Source: Discostella pseudostelligera | Taxonomy: Eukaryota > Bacillariophyta > Thalassiosirophyceae > Thalassiosirales > Thalassiosiraceae | Assembly (NCBI GenBank): GCA_036940085.1 | Contig: JALLBK010000553.1 | Coordinates: 1 to 16,805, forward strand | Direction: 5' to 3' | DNA: 16,805 nt | Part shown: positions 1-8,089 of the stretch, one piece after another | Position numbering within the stretch: position 1 is the stretch's first letter | Layout: each line of letters opens with the position of its first letter | The notes under the pieces: generated by a model | What the model saw: only the letters and a program-made list of their open reading frames with translations | Told to the model about the DNA's origin: nothing | Databases searched by the model: none | Translations under genes and position numbers: made by a program

Positions 1-956
1 GTTGTCGCCAGAGAATGAACTCCTCACTCTCACCTGTCGACATACCAGTTGCCGATCTTGCTTAACACACTGGATGGGAAAATTCCATTTTAGTGAACCA
101 ACTTGTCCCTTCTGTCGCGCATCTTTTGTCGACAGTGATAAGATGCAGATACTCCAAATGGATGAAGACGAGATGTATCGCTATATAATCGAAAATACAT
201 GCTTTTGCCCAAGTTGTGGATGTCGTGTAGGCAATCCAGGTGATCCAGGATATGGTGAAGAGGAGTGTAGCTGGAGTGATGAGGCAATGTGCCTGTGTGG
301 GTTTGACTTTAATTTGTATGAAATGAAGATTGATGGAATGGAGCCTGTAAGAGATAGGAGATAGAAATGGGCTAGTCAATTTTAGATATACTATCAGGCG
401 AAGGGAGATACGTGAACGGCGCAATGAGACGCACCAAGAATTCTTTGCTCGGGAGCACCTGAATGTAGAATGGCTATTTCTTCGCAGCGGGGCAGATATT
501 CGAGCAATGAATCAACTTTTCACCAGGGATCGTACTACTGAGTTCAGGTCTGATTATCATTACAATGATGACGAGCTGGAACTCCCTCTGACCTGGTTGT
601 TCTTCCGTCGTGGAGCAGATATCTGAGCCATGCATCAGATGTTTGACATGAATCGTATCAGGAGGATGAGTACTTATTATAGTAATGCGGATCCGGAACT
701 CCATGCAGCCTGGCTGTTTCTTCATTGTGGAGCAGAAGTCCGAGCAATGCAGCATCTGCTCGTACAAGACAAGGATGAGATCAAAGAAATAAGATGGCAT
801 AGAAGACGACGACACCGGGAAGAGATATGCAACGCAGGCATAAGGAGAAAGAATGTTGGCTTTTCAGCTGCCAGGAGGAATGGCGCCAGCAGGAAAAGAA
901 ATGTCAACAGGAGGAGCTGGAGCGCAAAGTCCAATTTGCTCGTTGAACAGGGATGA
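1..956 (+). pseudogene. Decayed RING/IBR-like zinc-finger gene with three ~40-residue repeats (5' end outside window)
   Basis: The frame open from base 2 to 364 encodes the second half of a RING finger. The run C-x-H-x2-C-x2-C, then CPFC about 18 residues later, fits zinc ligands 3 to 8; the first Cys pair would lie upstream of the window. It is followed by a second Cys cluster (CFCPSCGC ... MCLCGFDF) resembling an IBR or zinc-ribbon module of ubiquitin ligases. That frame stops at 362-364. The protein appears to continue in another frame (351-956) with three related segments, WLFLRSGADIRAM, WLFFRRGADI*AM and WLFLHCGAEVRAM. The second contains a TGA where the other two have CGA. A third frame from ~827 carries a Glu/Gln/Arg-rich, coiled-coil-like stretch until a TGA at ~948. 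At least two frame changes and one nonsense codon argue for a pseudogene. Poor sequence quality or an unusual splice pattern is possible, but the only introns I could draw at 347 are 18-39 nt long. RING identity is fairly sure; ligase function is inference. Confidence 0.65.
471..755 (+). repeat. Three imperfect protein repeats, core W-L-F-x-R-x-G-A-D-I-R-A-M
   Basis: The cores start at TGG codons 471, 594 and 711, all in the same frame, giving periods of 123 and 117 nt (41 and 39 codons). Related cores are WLFLRSGADIRAMNQL, WLFFRRGADI*AMHQM and WLFLHCGAEVRAMQHL. The linkers between cores are acidic and much less alike. The GAD-x-x-A pattern recalls the end of an ankyrin repeat, but the TPLHxAA core of ankyrin is absent and the spacing exceeds 33 residues, so I do not call it ankyrin. 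Confidence 0.7.
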
Positions 957-1350
957 TGTGAGGAAGATCCGCCAGGATCGGCGTCATGAGGTTGAGCTGG
1001 AGTATGAAGTGCAGAACGTTCAGAGCTGCTGTGAGTGTTTGTTGGATCTTTGGGAAGAGGATGAAATGCATGTGCAGGACGATGAGAACGTGGTTCTATG
1101 TCTGCCGATGAAATGGATGGGATATCGGGAGAAAACAGTGAAAAAGACTAGAGGAGGACGAAAGTCATCCAAAAGATTAACGCCGAGAACAAAAGAGTCT
1201 ACAGGAAAGCCAAATGCACGATGGAAGAGGAGGAGGGATAACTTGTCTTGGTCACAGGATTGAAACTTGAGACGTGGAGTCTGCTCAAAGCAAAATGCAT
1301 GATAGAAAAGGAGGAAGGACAACTTGTCTTGGGCACAAGATTGAGAGTGC
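957..1350 (+). pseudogene. Further decayed coding fragments, ending in a 27-codon tandem repeat
   Basis: Charged sequence continues in shifting frames after 956. Around 949-1060 the frame reads NRDDVRKIRQDRRHEVELEY, which matches the coiled-coil-like composition just before it. Around 1164-1340 another frame reads KVIQKINAENKRVYRKAKC. From 1206 a unit of 81 nt (27 codons) is repeated at 1287. Its core is KAKCTMEEEEG*LVLVTGLK in the first copy and KAKCMIEKEEGQLVLGTRLR in the second. The first copy has TAA where the second has CAA. No frame is long enough to be a convincing gene. It is probably the 3' part of the same broken gene; the join to the upstream part is inferred. Confidence 0.45.
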
Positions 1351-1546
1351 TAATACTAGTACCATTGAACATAATAACAATTTCGTCTTTCATCTCAATC
1401 TTCTTCTGCTCCTTTCACACTCTTACTTTCTGAACTCCGAACATTAGGTGATACACTGTTTACTACTCTCTATTTGTACTAATGATTGCCATTTCGCAAT
1501 GAGTCGATGCTACCAACGTGATCGATGATTGGGGAGAAATGAAGGG

Positions 1547-1605
1547 GTTTGTACTCTGCAGTCTGCCGCAGTTGTCTTGGCGGCACGGACACGTGGAGTA
1601 CAAAC
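1547..1605. repeat. Perfect 10-bp inverted repeat with nested stem (hairpin)
   Basis: GTTTGTACTC at 1547-1556 is the exact reverse complement of GAGTACAAAC at 1596-1605. Inside it TGCCGC pairs with GCGGCA around a 10-nt loop. The structure ends three bases before a TTTCCCGCCAA site. It could be a small foldback element, a transcript hairpin or a palindromic binding site; no flanking target-site duplication is evident. Confidence 0.6.
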
Positions 1606-1608
1606 TGC

Positions 1609-1619
1609 TTTCCCGCCAA
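1609..1619 (+). promoter_or_regulatory. E2F-like site TTTCCCGCCAA upstream of gene A
   Basis: The word matches the textbook E2F/DP consensus and lies about 225 nt upstream of the ATG at 1845. The same core recurs upstream of other genes in the window. Binding is not shown by sequence alone. Confidence 0.5.
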
Positions 1620-1844
1620 TTGCCAATGCGTATATTAGCACGGCGGAATTAGTACGAAGATCTTGACAAAAGGGCTAGTCTCCGCCAAAACCAAAACCAT
1701 AGCCGCCACAAACACAAGTAAACACACTGCACAGACGAGCTTGGGAGCACTAAGTTCCAAGCAACACCTACCAGCCACTTCCACTATTACTCCCACCACC
1801 ACTGTCTCTTCATTTTCATTAATTGTTATCAACATCGTCTATCA

Positions 1845-4517
1845 ATGCATCACCAGCCTGGCAGCAGAAGCCCCCAAGGTATCGGTGGCGGTGGTGGCGG
1901 TGCTCGGCGCGGCGGGGAAACGAACAGTGATGGTGCCACCAGCCCCAACCAACCACCATCATTATTTCCTACCAAACCCCTAGGTCGACGACGAAATCGT
2001 CGTGGAGATACTGCATTGGCCATCTTGGGGACATCTATTCTAATTTTATCGGTACTGCACATCGCGCTGCATTCCGGCAATGTGCCACATTTGAACCACC
2101 CCATCAGGTCAATGACTGCACCTGATAATGCATCTGTATCTGGAGCACAATCGGGAGGAGGCAAAGTAATAAGCCCGTTGCATGCGAAATTGAGTGAATT
2201 TGTGAGTACGGGGAAAGACAAGAAGGTAGATAATTTGATGAGAGAAGATCGTGCAAACGAAATAAATGAACTCAAACCCCAGATAGACAAAAACAAAATC
2301 ACTGCAGCAGTTTCATCAGTACCACCCAAAAGCATAGAGAACAGCCCGCCACTTTCCAAGAAGAACGACAACAATCCACAGCAAATCGAGAGGAGGAGCA
2401 AAACTGAACCATCCAAGAGCACAACGGAGGCTGCTATTCCACCCGAAAAGAACGAAAGCAAACCCAATCTCGACAGCAAAACTATCGTCAATTCTAGTCA
2501 ATTGGATCAACCAAAATCGGAGGCTCCTCTATCACCGAAAATAGATGAAAGCAAACCCAACCTTGAAAGTAAAACCATCGTCAATACAAGTCAATCAGAT
2601 CAACCAAAATCGGAGGCTCCTGTATTACCCCAAAGAGAAGAAAGCAAAAAGCCCAACATTGACAGCAAAAACGACAATATTCCCATTCGAAATCCTCTAA
2701 ACAATGCCGATGTTCCCCACCCCGTTGCACACCTCAATTGTGATGATCACGGTGGTCCAAAGAACAAACAAATCATTGATGAAATGGTATTTTGGAGCGA
2801 TATACCCAGTGACGCTTCCTATATAAGTCCAATGCACCCGCTCAATGACCCCAATACACCCGATGATACCGAACGATACTTGACATTTGAGCCAGATCAT
2901 GGAGGATGGAATAATATACGAATGGCTATGGAAACTGCACTGGTCATGTCGCATGCCATGGGACGCACATTGGTTTTGCCACCCGAACAACGAATGTATC
3001 TAATTGACAAGTCCCATTCCAATGGTCAACGGAGCGAGTTTGGATTCAATGATTTCTTTCATTTGGATGCAATTTCGATTGAGCACAAAGGCTTTAAGGT
3101 GATCACTATGGAAGAATTCTTAACAAGGGTGGCCATGAAGGGAGAACTGCATGGCATATATCCACCGGCTAATCGAACCAATTGGAGCGGCAATTCCGAA
3201 GGCTTGTGGAGCTATTTGCGCAATGTAGGATACACTCCCGAATGGGATCCATGGGATTGTGCATTGGCCATACCGGCATCGACAGATCAGCAATCGGTGG
3301 TGGATCTCAATTCAACGTTGCAGTCGATTATGGATGGATCGTATGGTAAGCCCAAACCGACGCTCGAGGAGTTCAATGGCAACCCGACGCCCGTGAATGC
3401 AAGCCTATCCGAACGAATGAGAGAAATGCTTGCTGATCGGTCTCATCTGTGCATATATGACAAACAATTGCAAGAGACGAAGCTGATTCATCTTAAAATT
3501 GAAAAGGATGTGCGACTGTTGACGCATTTTTATGGTATGTTCATTTCCAATCATTTGTGTTTTGCCTTTAATCTCATCTCATATCTTAATCAATCGACCA
3601 TATAACCAAATCCTGTTTTCAGCGTTCATATTCTTCGCCGATTGGAGGCAAGATTTATGGAGCAAGCGTTTCGTCCGCGATCATTTACGCTACGTCGATG
3701 AGATCATGTGTGCCGCCGCTCGAGTAATCGAGGCGGTACGTGACCATGCCAAAAAGAGTGGACTTCATCGCAACATTAGCCGCGAGTATGATATCGATGG
3801 AGCATATGATGGAATGCATGTCCGACGAGGTGATTTTCAGTATCCCCCGACACAGTTGCCCGCGGAACGATTGCATGAATTAAGTCCCATGTTGACCAAG
3901 GGTGCAACATTGTATGCTGCCACCGACGAAAGGAATAAGACCTTCTTTGATGTCTTTCGTAAGGATTACGATTTGGTGTTTTTGGATGATTTTCTCCATG
4001 TGATACCGGATGTCAACACCAATGTGAGCCAGACCTCGAGTGCACTTTGCCGAATCGCATTTTATGTAACATTATTGTCTCATTGACTTCCCAACCGAAA
4101 CAGTATTACGGCATGATCGATCAGTTGGTCTCGTACAAATCACGAGTATTCTACGGAACATGGTGGAGTACCCTTTCGGGCTATGTGAACCGGTGAGTGA
4201 CCAATGGTCACCGCTCTTTCAATATCATTGGACCTTTCCTCGGTTAAATGCACTCAACCCCTTTGTCAATATACAATTATTGTCTGGATATTGAGTATAG
4301 AATGCGAGGATATTACATCACCAAGCACAAGTTGGATGGATATAAGGATGGCACTATGGAAAGTTATTACTTCACACCGTCCGAACGTGTCATGGAGATG
4401 AAGACACAATACATCCCAGTACGATTTCCGATTTATTGTCGTGAGTTTCCAACGAGTTGGAGAGATATTGATTGTGGAATTGAGGAATTGTACAATGCTG
4501 TTAACGAGGAGGACTAA
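1845..4517 (+). CDS. O-fucosyltransferase-like glycosyltransferase, copy A (4 exons, 798 aa)
   Basis: Exons are 1845-3534, 3623-4023, 4104-4192 and 4301-4517; introns are 88, 80 and 108 nt, all GT...AG, and the joined frame is 799 codons including TAA. The protein is a predicted type II membrane enzyme, probably Golgi. A basic Gly-rich N-terminus is followed by one hydrophobic anchor at residues ~56-76, a long Lys/Ser/Pro/Glu stem (~80-285) and a catalytic domain (~286-798). Two hallmarks of the POFUT / alpha-1,2 / alpha-1,6 fucosyltransferase superfamily are visible: GGWNN followed by TLVLPP (from ~353), and HVRRGDF (His629), the H-x-R-R-x-D sugar-nucleotide-binding motif. The exact acceptor is unknown. 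The start is the ATG in the context TCTATCAATGCATCAC, shared exactly with copy B. The stem contains 31-residue tandem repeats missing from B. Family assignment is good; fucose donor specificity is inferred from motif type. Confidence 0.85.
2454..2672 (+). repeat. 31-codon tandem repeats in the stem of copy A
   Basis: Units begin with ESKPN at 2454 and 2547 and with the variant ESKKPN at 2640, exactly 93 nt apart. Units one and two are nearly the same: SKTIVN(S/T)SQ, DQPKSEAP. The third is partial. The region is absent from copy B, whose stem is about 170 residues shorter overall. In-frame unequal exchange or slippage would account for it. The composition suggests a flexible, lumenal spacer. 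Confidence 0.85.
3625..3838 (+). repeat. 214-nt block identical to 7225-7438 (paralogue A side)
   Basis: Every base from 3625 to 3838 matches copy B at an offset of 3600. The block begins two bases into exon 2 and ends just after the HVRRGDF codons. Flanking coding sequence differs at many synonymous and nonsynonymous positions, and the introns are unalike. This is the signature of a recent conversion tract. Confidence 0.9.
4193..4300 (+). other. Intron 3 of copy A, absent from copy B
   Basis: A 108-nt GTGAGT...TATAG intron interrupts the codon for Arg in N-R-M-R-G-Y. In copy B the same residues are encoded without interruption at 7809-7826, so one lineage gained or lost this intron after duplication. 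Removing it keeps the frame exactly (phase 2). Confidence 0.85.
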
Positions 4518-4576
4518 AATCAATCCATTATTTACGCATAAAATGTAATAGTTGATTGATCCCTTACTATCTTCTA

Positions 4577-4830
4577 GCACAGCCTTGATCGACTCTATTC
4601 ATAAAGTCAGTCTACACAAGCATGCCATGTTTCCCATGGCCGTATCCTCCATTTCAATGCTAGTTTGTGATATGTTAGATAATTTGTCAGGACAGGAGAT
4701 TTGTGAGAGGAGATTGTGGTTAATGCACCACTACCACTATCAGCAGTAGCACCAGCAGTACCAACACCCTCAGTCATAACAGCCGAATCCGTAGTCTCTA
4801 CGATATCTCCCTTCCCATTGATCCACCTCC
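4577..4830 (-). pseudogene. Truncated, frameshifted SWC5/BCNT copy convergent with gene A
   Basis: The plus strand here aligns with the 3' half of the intact gene at 8090-9052. Shared words include TCGACTCTATTC, GGCCGTATCCTCCA, GATAATTTGTC and TTGTGAGAGGAGATTGT. Read on the minus strand it gives remnants such as NLLSQISCPDKLS, MEDTAMGN and DFMNRVD, matching the BCNT C-terminal motif of the intact gene, but in different frames. About 42 nt covering the conserved Trp region and about 45 nt near the C-terminus are missing. The homology also includes the spacer between the FucT stop and this gene (4518-4576 against 8036-8095). Above ~4830 I cannot align it with confidence. Confidence 0.75.
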
Positions 4831-5827
4831 ATTGTTTCCTAGTGGCTCTTTTCTCACTTCTCCATTCTTCAGTTAGCTTTCTTGCTATGTCCGTCGTTCC
4901 CTTAGGACAGTAATTCATTACCAATGTTCATGTCGTTAATAGATGTAGAGGGTAGAGACAACATCAACATTGGCGACATCCTCCCTAATGTGTCCCATCA
5001 CCAACCAAGCGAGTATTGCAGAAATTTTGATGATGAAAAATAGGGCACTTGCGCATGATGCATTTGTAGCGTGATTCTCCCATATGCTCCTCCAATAGTA
5101 CTATTGCAATGGCGTCGTCGCTATTGACTGACATCATACTCCCCGACTCATGCCGAGCTTTCCAACCCACCTAATCATCATAAATATTTTCCACCCAATT
5201 CCACCATTCTCCTACATGTTTATCGACCTCGCTACCCCATCATTTTCACCCTATTGCCTCATCAACGGTGGTTGGCATAATTGAGATTGCAGTTGCAGCG
5301 GCGACTTTATCGTCCAACATCTGGCCAGATCCATGCCGACCTGGAGAGCTCAGATTATCTCATTCTCATTCTATTACACTCTCTACTCCACAATTTTCCG
5401 CACATATTATCTCTCCCGCTCTCCATGATGTCACCCCGATTATTATGTTGGCGATGGCCGATGGCAATTCGTAACCGTTACAACAGCTCTATGATACCCA
5501 TTTCGGAGGAACGCCGACAGAGAACAGCTGTCTAAAAGTTATGATAGCAGCATTATGGAGAAGTATGGGTGAATTTCTAACTGTGGGTGCATTTTCATTG
5601 CCGGGGCATTGTTCATTGTTGGAAGGTGGTCATGGGGGCGGCAACGGCGGACATGCTTGGCGCCAAAATGGGGCTGCTATGTTCAAAATTGTACTATTCC
5701 GACGTGGAAAAGTCTGAAGTCCGCGCGAAGTCCGCGCGAAGTGCCGGACAAGTGGTTTGCCCGAAATTCTAAGATGAGGAACAGCTCGTAGTATCTTTGT
5801 CTTTGGCTATGGTATGGTACGGATTTT
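4831..5827. other. About 1 kb between the pseudogene and copy B, no gene recognised
   Basis: Only short open frames without family signatures or coding-like composition are present. Small structures include an 11-bp tandem repeat GAAGTCCGCGC at 5716-5726 and 5727-5737. Part of this stretch may be the unrecognisable N-terminal part of the duplicated SWC5 gene, but no alignment is convincing. Confidence 0.5.
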
Positions 5828-5829
5828 GT

Positions 5830-5867
5830 GGCGGGAACAAGGCTGCTATAAAGTGTTTTGGCGGGAA
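5830..5867 (-). promoter_or_regulatory. Two E2F-like sites (GGCGGGAA) upstream of copy B
   Basis: GGCGGGAAC occurs at 5830-5838 and again inside TTTTGGCGGGAAC at 5856-5868, 30 bp apart (about three helical turns). They lie 101-139 nt upstream of the ATG at 5969. TATAAAG lies between them at 5847-5853 and could be a TATA-like element. Confidence 0.5.
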
Positions 5868-5968
5868 CTCCGACATCTACCCCTGCCTCGCCTCGGCCAT
5901 TATCGGCTGCATCGGCCCTCTTCACTCTTCATATTCATTCATTGGCATCAACATATTATCGTCTATCA

Positions 5969-8035
5969 ATGCATCACTGGCCTGGCAATGGCAGCCCAAT
6001 TCCCAAAGGTGGTGGTGGCGGTGCTCGGCGCGGCGGGGACACAAATGGTAGTATTGGCGCCATCAGCATCATCCCCAACCAGCCATTATTCGCTACCACT
6101 ACCAAACACCATTGTCACGGACGAGGCATCGATCGAAAACAACGACGAAATCGTCGTGAAAATACTGCATTGGCCTTTGGTATATCTACTCTAATCTTAT
6201 GGGTGTTGAATATTTCGCTGCACGCGAAATTAAGTGAATACATGAATGAGGAGAAAGACAAGATGGTAGACAACATTAACAATCACAAAATCAGTGCATC
6301 AGTTTCACCAAAACAACCGACGAATATCCCCCATCCCGTAGCACACCTCAATTGCGAAGATCACGGTGGTCCAAAGAACAAACAAATCATTGATGAAATG
6401 GTATATTGGAGTGATATACCCAGTGACGCGGCCTATCTAAGCCCAATGCACCCACTCAATGATCCCAACACACCCGATGATACCGAACGATACTTGACAT
6501 TTGAACCAGATCATCGAGGATGGAATAATGATCGTATGGTGATGGAAACGGCATTGGTCATGTCGCATGCCATGGGACGTACATTGGTCTTGCCACATAT
6601 GCTGCTAAAGGACAGGTCTGATGCCAATGAACGACAGAACGAGTTTGATTTCAATGATTTCTTTCATTTGAATGCAATTTCGATGGAGCACAAGGGCTTT
6701 AAGGTGATCACTATGGAAGAATTCTTAACAAGGGTGGCCATGAAGGGAGAACTGCATGGCATATATCCATCGGCCAATCAAACCAATTGTACTGGTAATG
6801 CCACTGAATTATGGGACTATTTGCGTGATGTAGGATACACTCCCGAATGGCATCCATGGAAGTGTGCACTGGCCATACCGGCATCGACGGATCCACAATC
6901 GGTGGTGGAACTCAATGCAACGTTGCAGTCGATCATGGATGGATCATATGGTAAGCCCAAACCGACACTGGAGGAGTTCAATGGCCACCCGACACCGGTA
7001 AATGCCAGCATGGCCGAACGAATGAGGGAAATGCTTGCTGATCGGTCTCAACTGTGCATATATGACAACAAATTGCAAGAGACAAAGCTAATTCATCTCA
7101 AAATTACGGATGAAGTACGTCTGTTGACGCATTTTTATGGTATGTAACAAACGGAAGGAACAATTCATGTTCAACCATTTGTTTTGAGTGTTTACTTCTC
7201 CTAACCACCCAATATGTTTTAGGATTCATATTCTTCGCCGATTGGAGGCAAGATTTATGGAGCAAGCGTTTCGTCCGCGATCATTTACGCTACGTCGATG
7301 AGATCATGTGTGCCGCCGCTCGAGTAATCGAGGCGGTACGTGACCATGCCAAAAAGAGTGGACTTCATCGCAACATTAGCCGCGAGTATGATATCGATGG
7401 AGCATATGATGGAATGCATGTCCGACGAGGTGATTTTCTGAAACAGTTCCCCCCTACACAAAAGTCTGCGGAGAAATTGTATGATTTAAGTCCCATGTTG
7501 ACCAAGGGTGCAACATTGTATGTTGCCACCGACGAAAGGAATAAGACCTTCTTTGATGTCTTTCGTAAGGATTACGACTTGGTGTTTTTGGATGATTTTC
7601 TTCATCTAATTCCGGATGTCAGCACAGATGTAAGAGAGACCATTCCGACTTGCTGATTCAACACTTTGACAGACATGTATTTATCGTTCAGTTCTAACTT
7701 ACTTGACTCCTACCCCACAACAGTTTTACGGCATGATCGATCAACTAGTCTCGTACAAATCACGAGTATTCTACGGAACATGGTGGAGTACATTGAGTGG
7801 ATATGTCAATCGGATGCGAGGATATTACATCACCAAGCACAAGTTGGATGGATATGAGGATGGGACTATGGAAAGTTATTACTTCACACCGTCCGAACGT
7901 GTTATGGAGATGAAGACGCAGTACATTCCAGTACGGATTCCGATTTATTGTCGTGAGTTTCCAATTAGTTGGAGAGATATTGATTGTGGAATTGAGGAAT
8001 TGTACAATGCTGCAATCGAGGAGGAAAAACAATGA
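5969..8035 (+). CDS. O-fucosyltransferase-like glycosyltransferase, copy B (3 exons, 629 aa)
   Basis: Exons are 5969-7139, 7223-7629 and 7724-8035; introns are 83 and 94 nt (GTATGT...TTTTAG and GTAAGA...CAACAG). The joined frame is 630 codons including TGA. An upstream in-frame ATG at 5858 exists, but I chose 5969 because MHHWPG and the preceding bases match the start of copy A (MHHQPG). The layout matches A: basic Gly-rich N-terminus, one membrane anchor at ~65-85, a short stem, then the catalytic domain with TLVLPH and HVRRGDF (His456). GGWNN of copy A is RGWNN here, a change in the conserved glycine-rich motif. Exon 3 corresponds to fused exons 3 and 4 of A. Expected role and location are as for A; the short stem and diverged promoter suggest the two are not simply redundant. 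Confidence 0.85.
7225..7438 (+). repeat. 214-nt block identical to 3625-3838 (paralogue B side)
   Basis: This is the partner of the identical block in copy A. Just past 7438 the proteins differ at once: FLKQFPPTQKSAEKL here against FQYPPTQLPAERL in A. That marks a sharp edge to the tract. Confidence 0.9.
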
Positions 8036-8089
8036 AACCTAAAATTCAACATCCATTTGCGCATATAGTTGATTTTGATTGATTCTTAT

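Larger units (their letters stand above)
1434..1844. other. Intergenic region upstream of fucosyltransferase A
   Basis: No gene is supported here. It holds the hairpin at 1547-1605 and the E2F-like site at 1609-1619. Only the last ~30 nt before the ATG (around 1813-1844) resemble the sequence upstream of copy B, so the two promoters are not copies of each other. The open frames in the stretch are low-complexity Thr/Val runs and look like chance. Confidence 0.6.

Noticed and set aside
347..385. GTAAGAG...TTTTAG as an intron joining the RING frame to the repeat frame
   Set aside because: It would be only 39 nt and leads to a stop in the resulting frame within ten codons; an 18-nt version is implausibly short. 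A frameshift explains the data better.
1547..1605. MITE-type transposon
   Set aside because: No target-site duplication and no second copy in the window. It is kept only as a hairpin.
4985..5170. Minus-strand 61-codon frame and neighbouring short frames as small genes
   Set aside because: No family signature, coding-like composition, conserved start context or homology to the SWC5 gene that should lie here.
5716..5740. 11-bp tandem repeat GAAGTCCGCGC as a regulatory array
   Set aside because: Only two full copies and a partial third, with no counterpart upstream of other genes; slippage is enough to explain it.
5858..5968. Upstream in-frame ATG of copy B as the true start
   Set aside because: The extra 37 residues have no match in copy A, whereas the MHHxPG start and its flanking bases are conserved. 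An E2F-like core also overlaps the upstream ATG.
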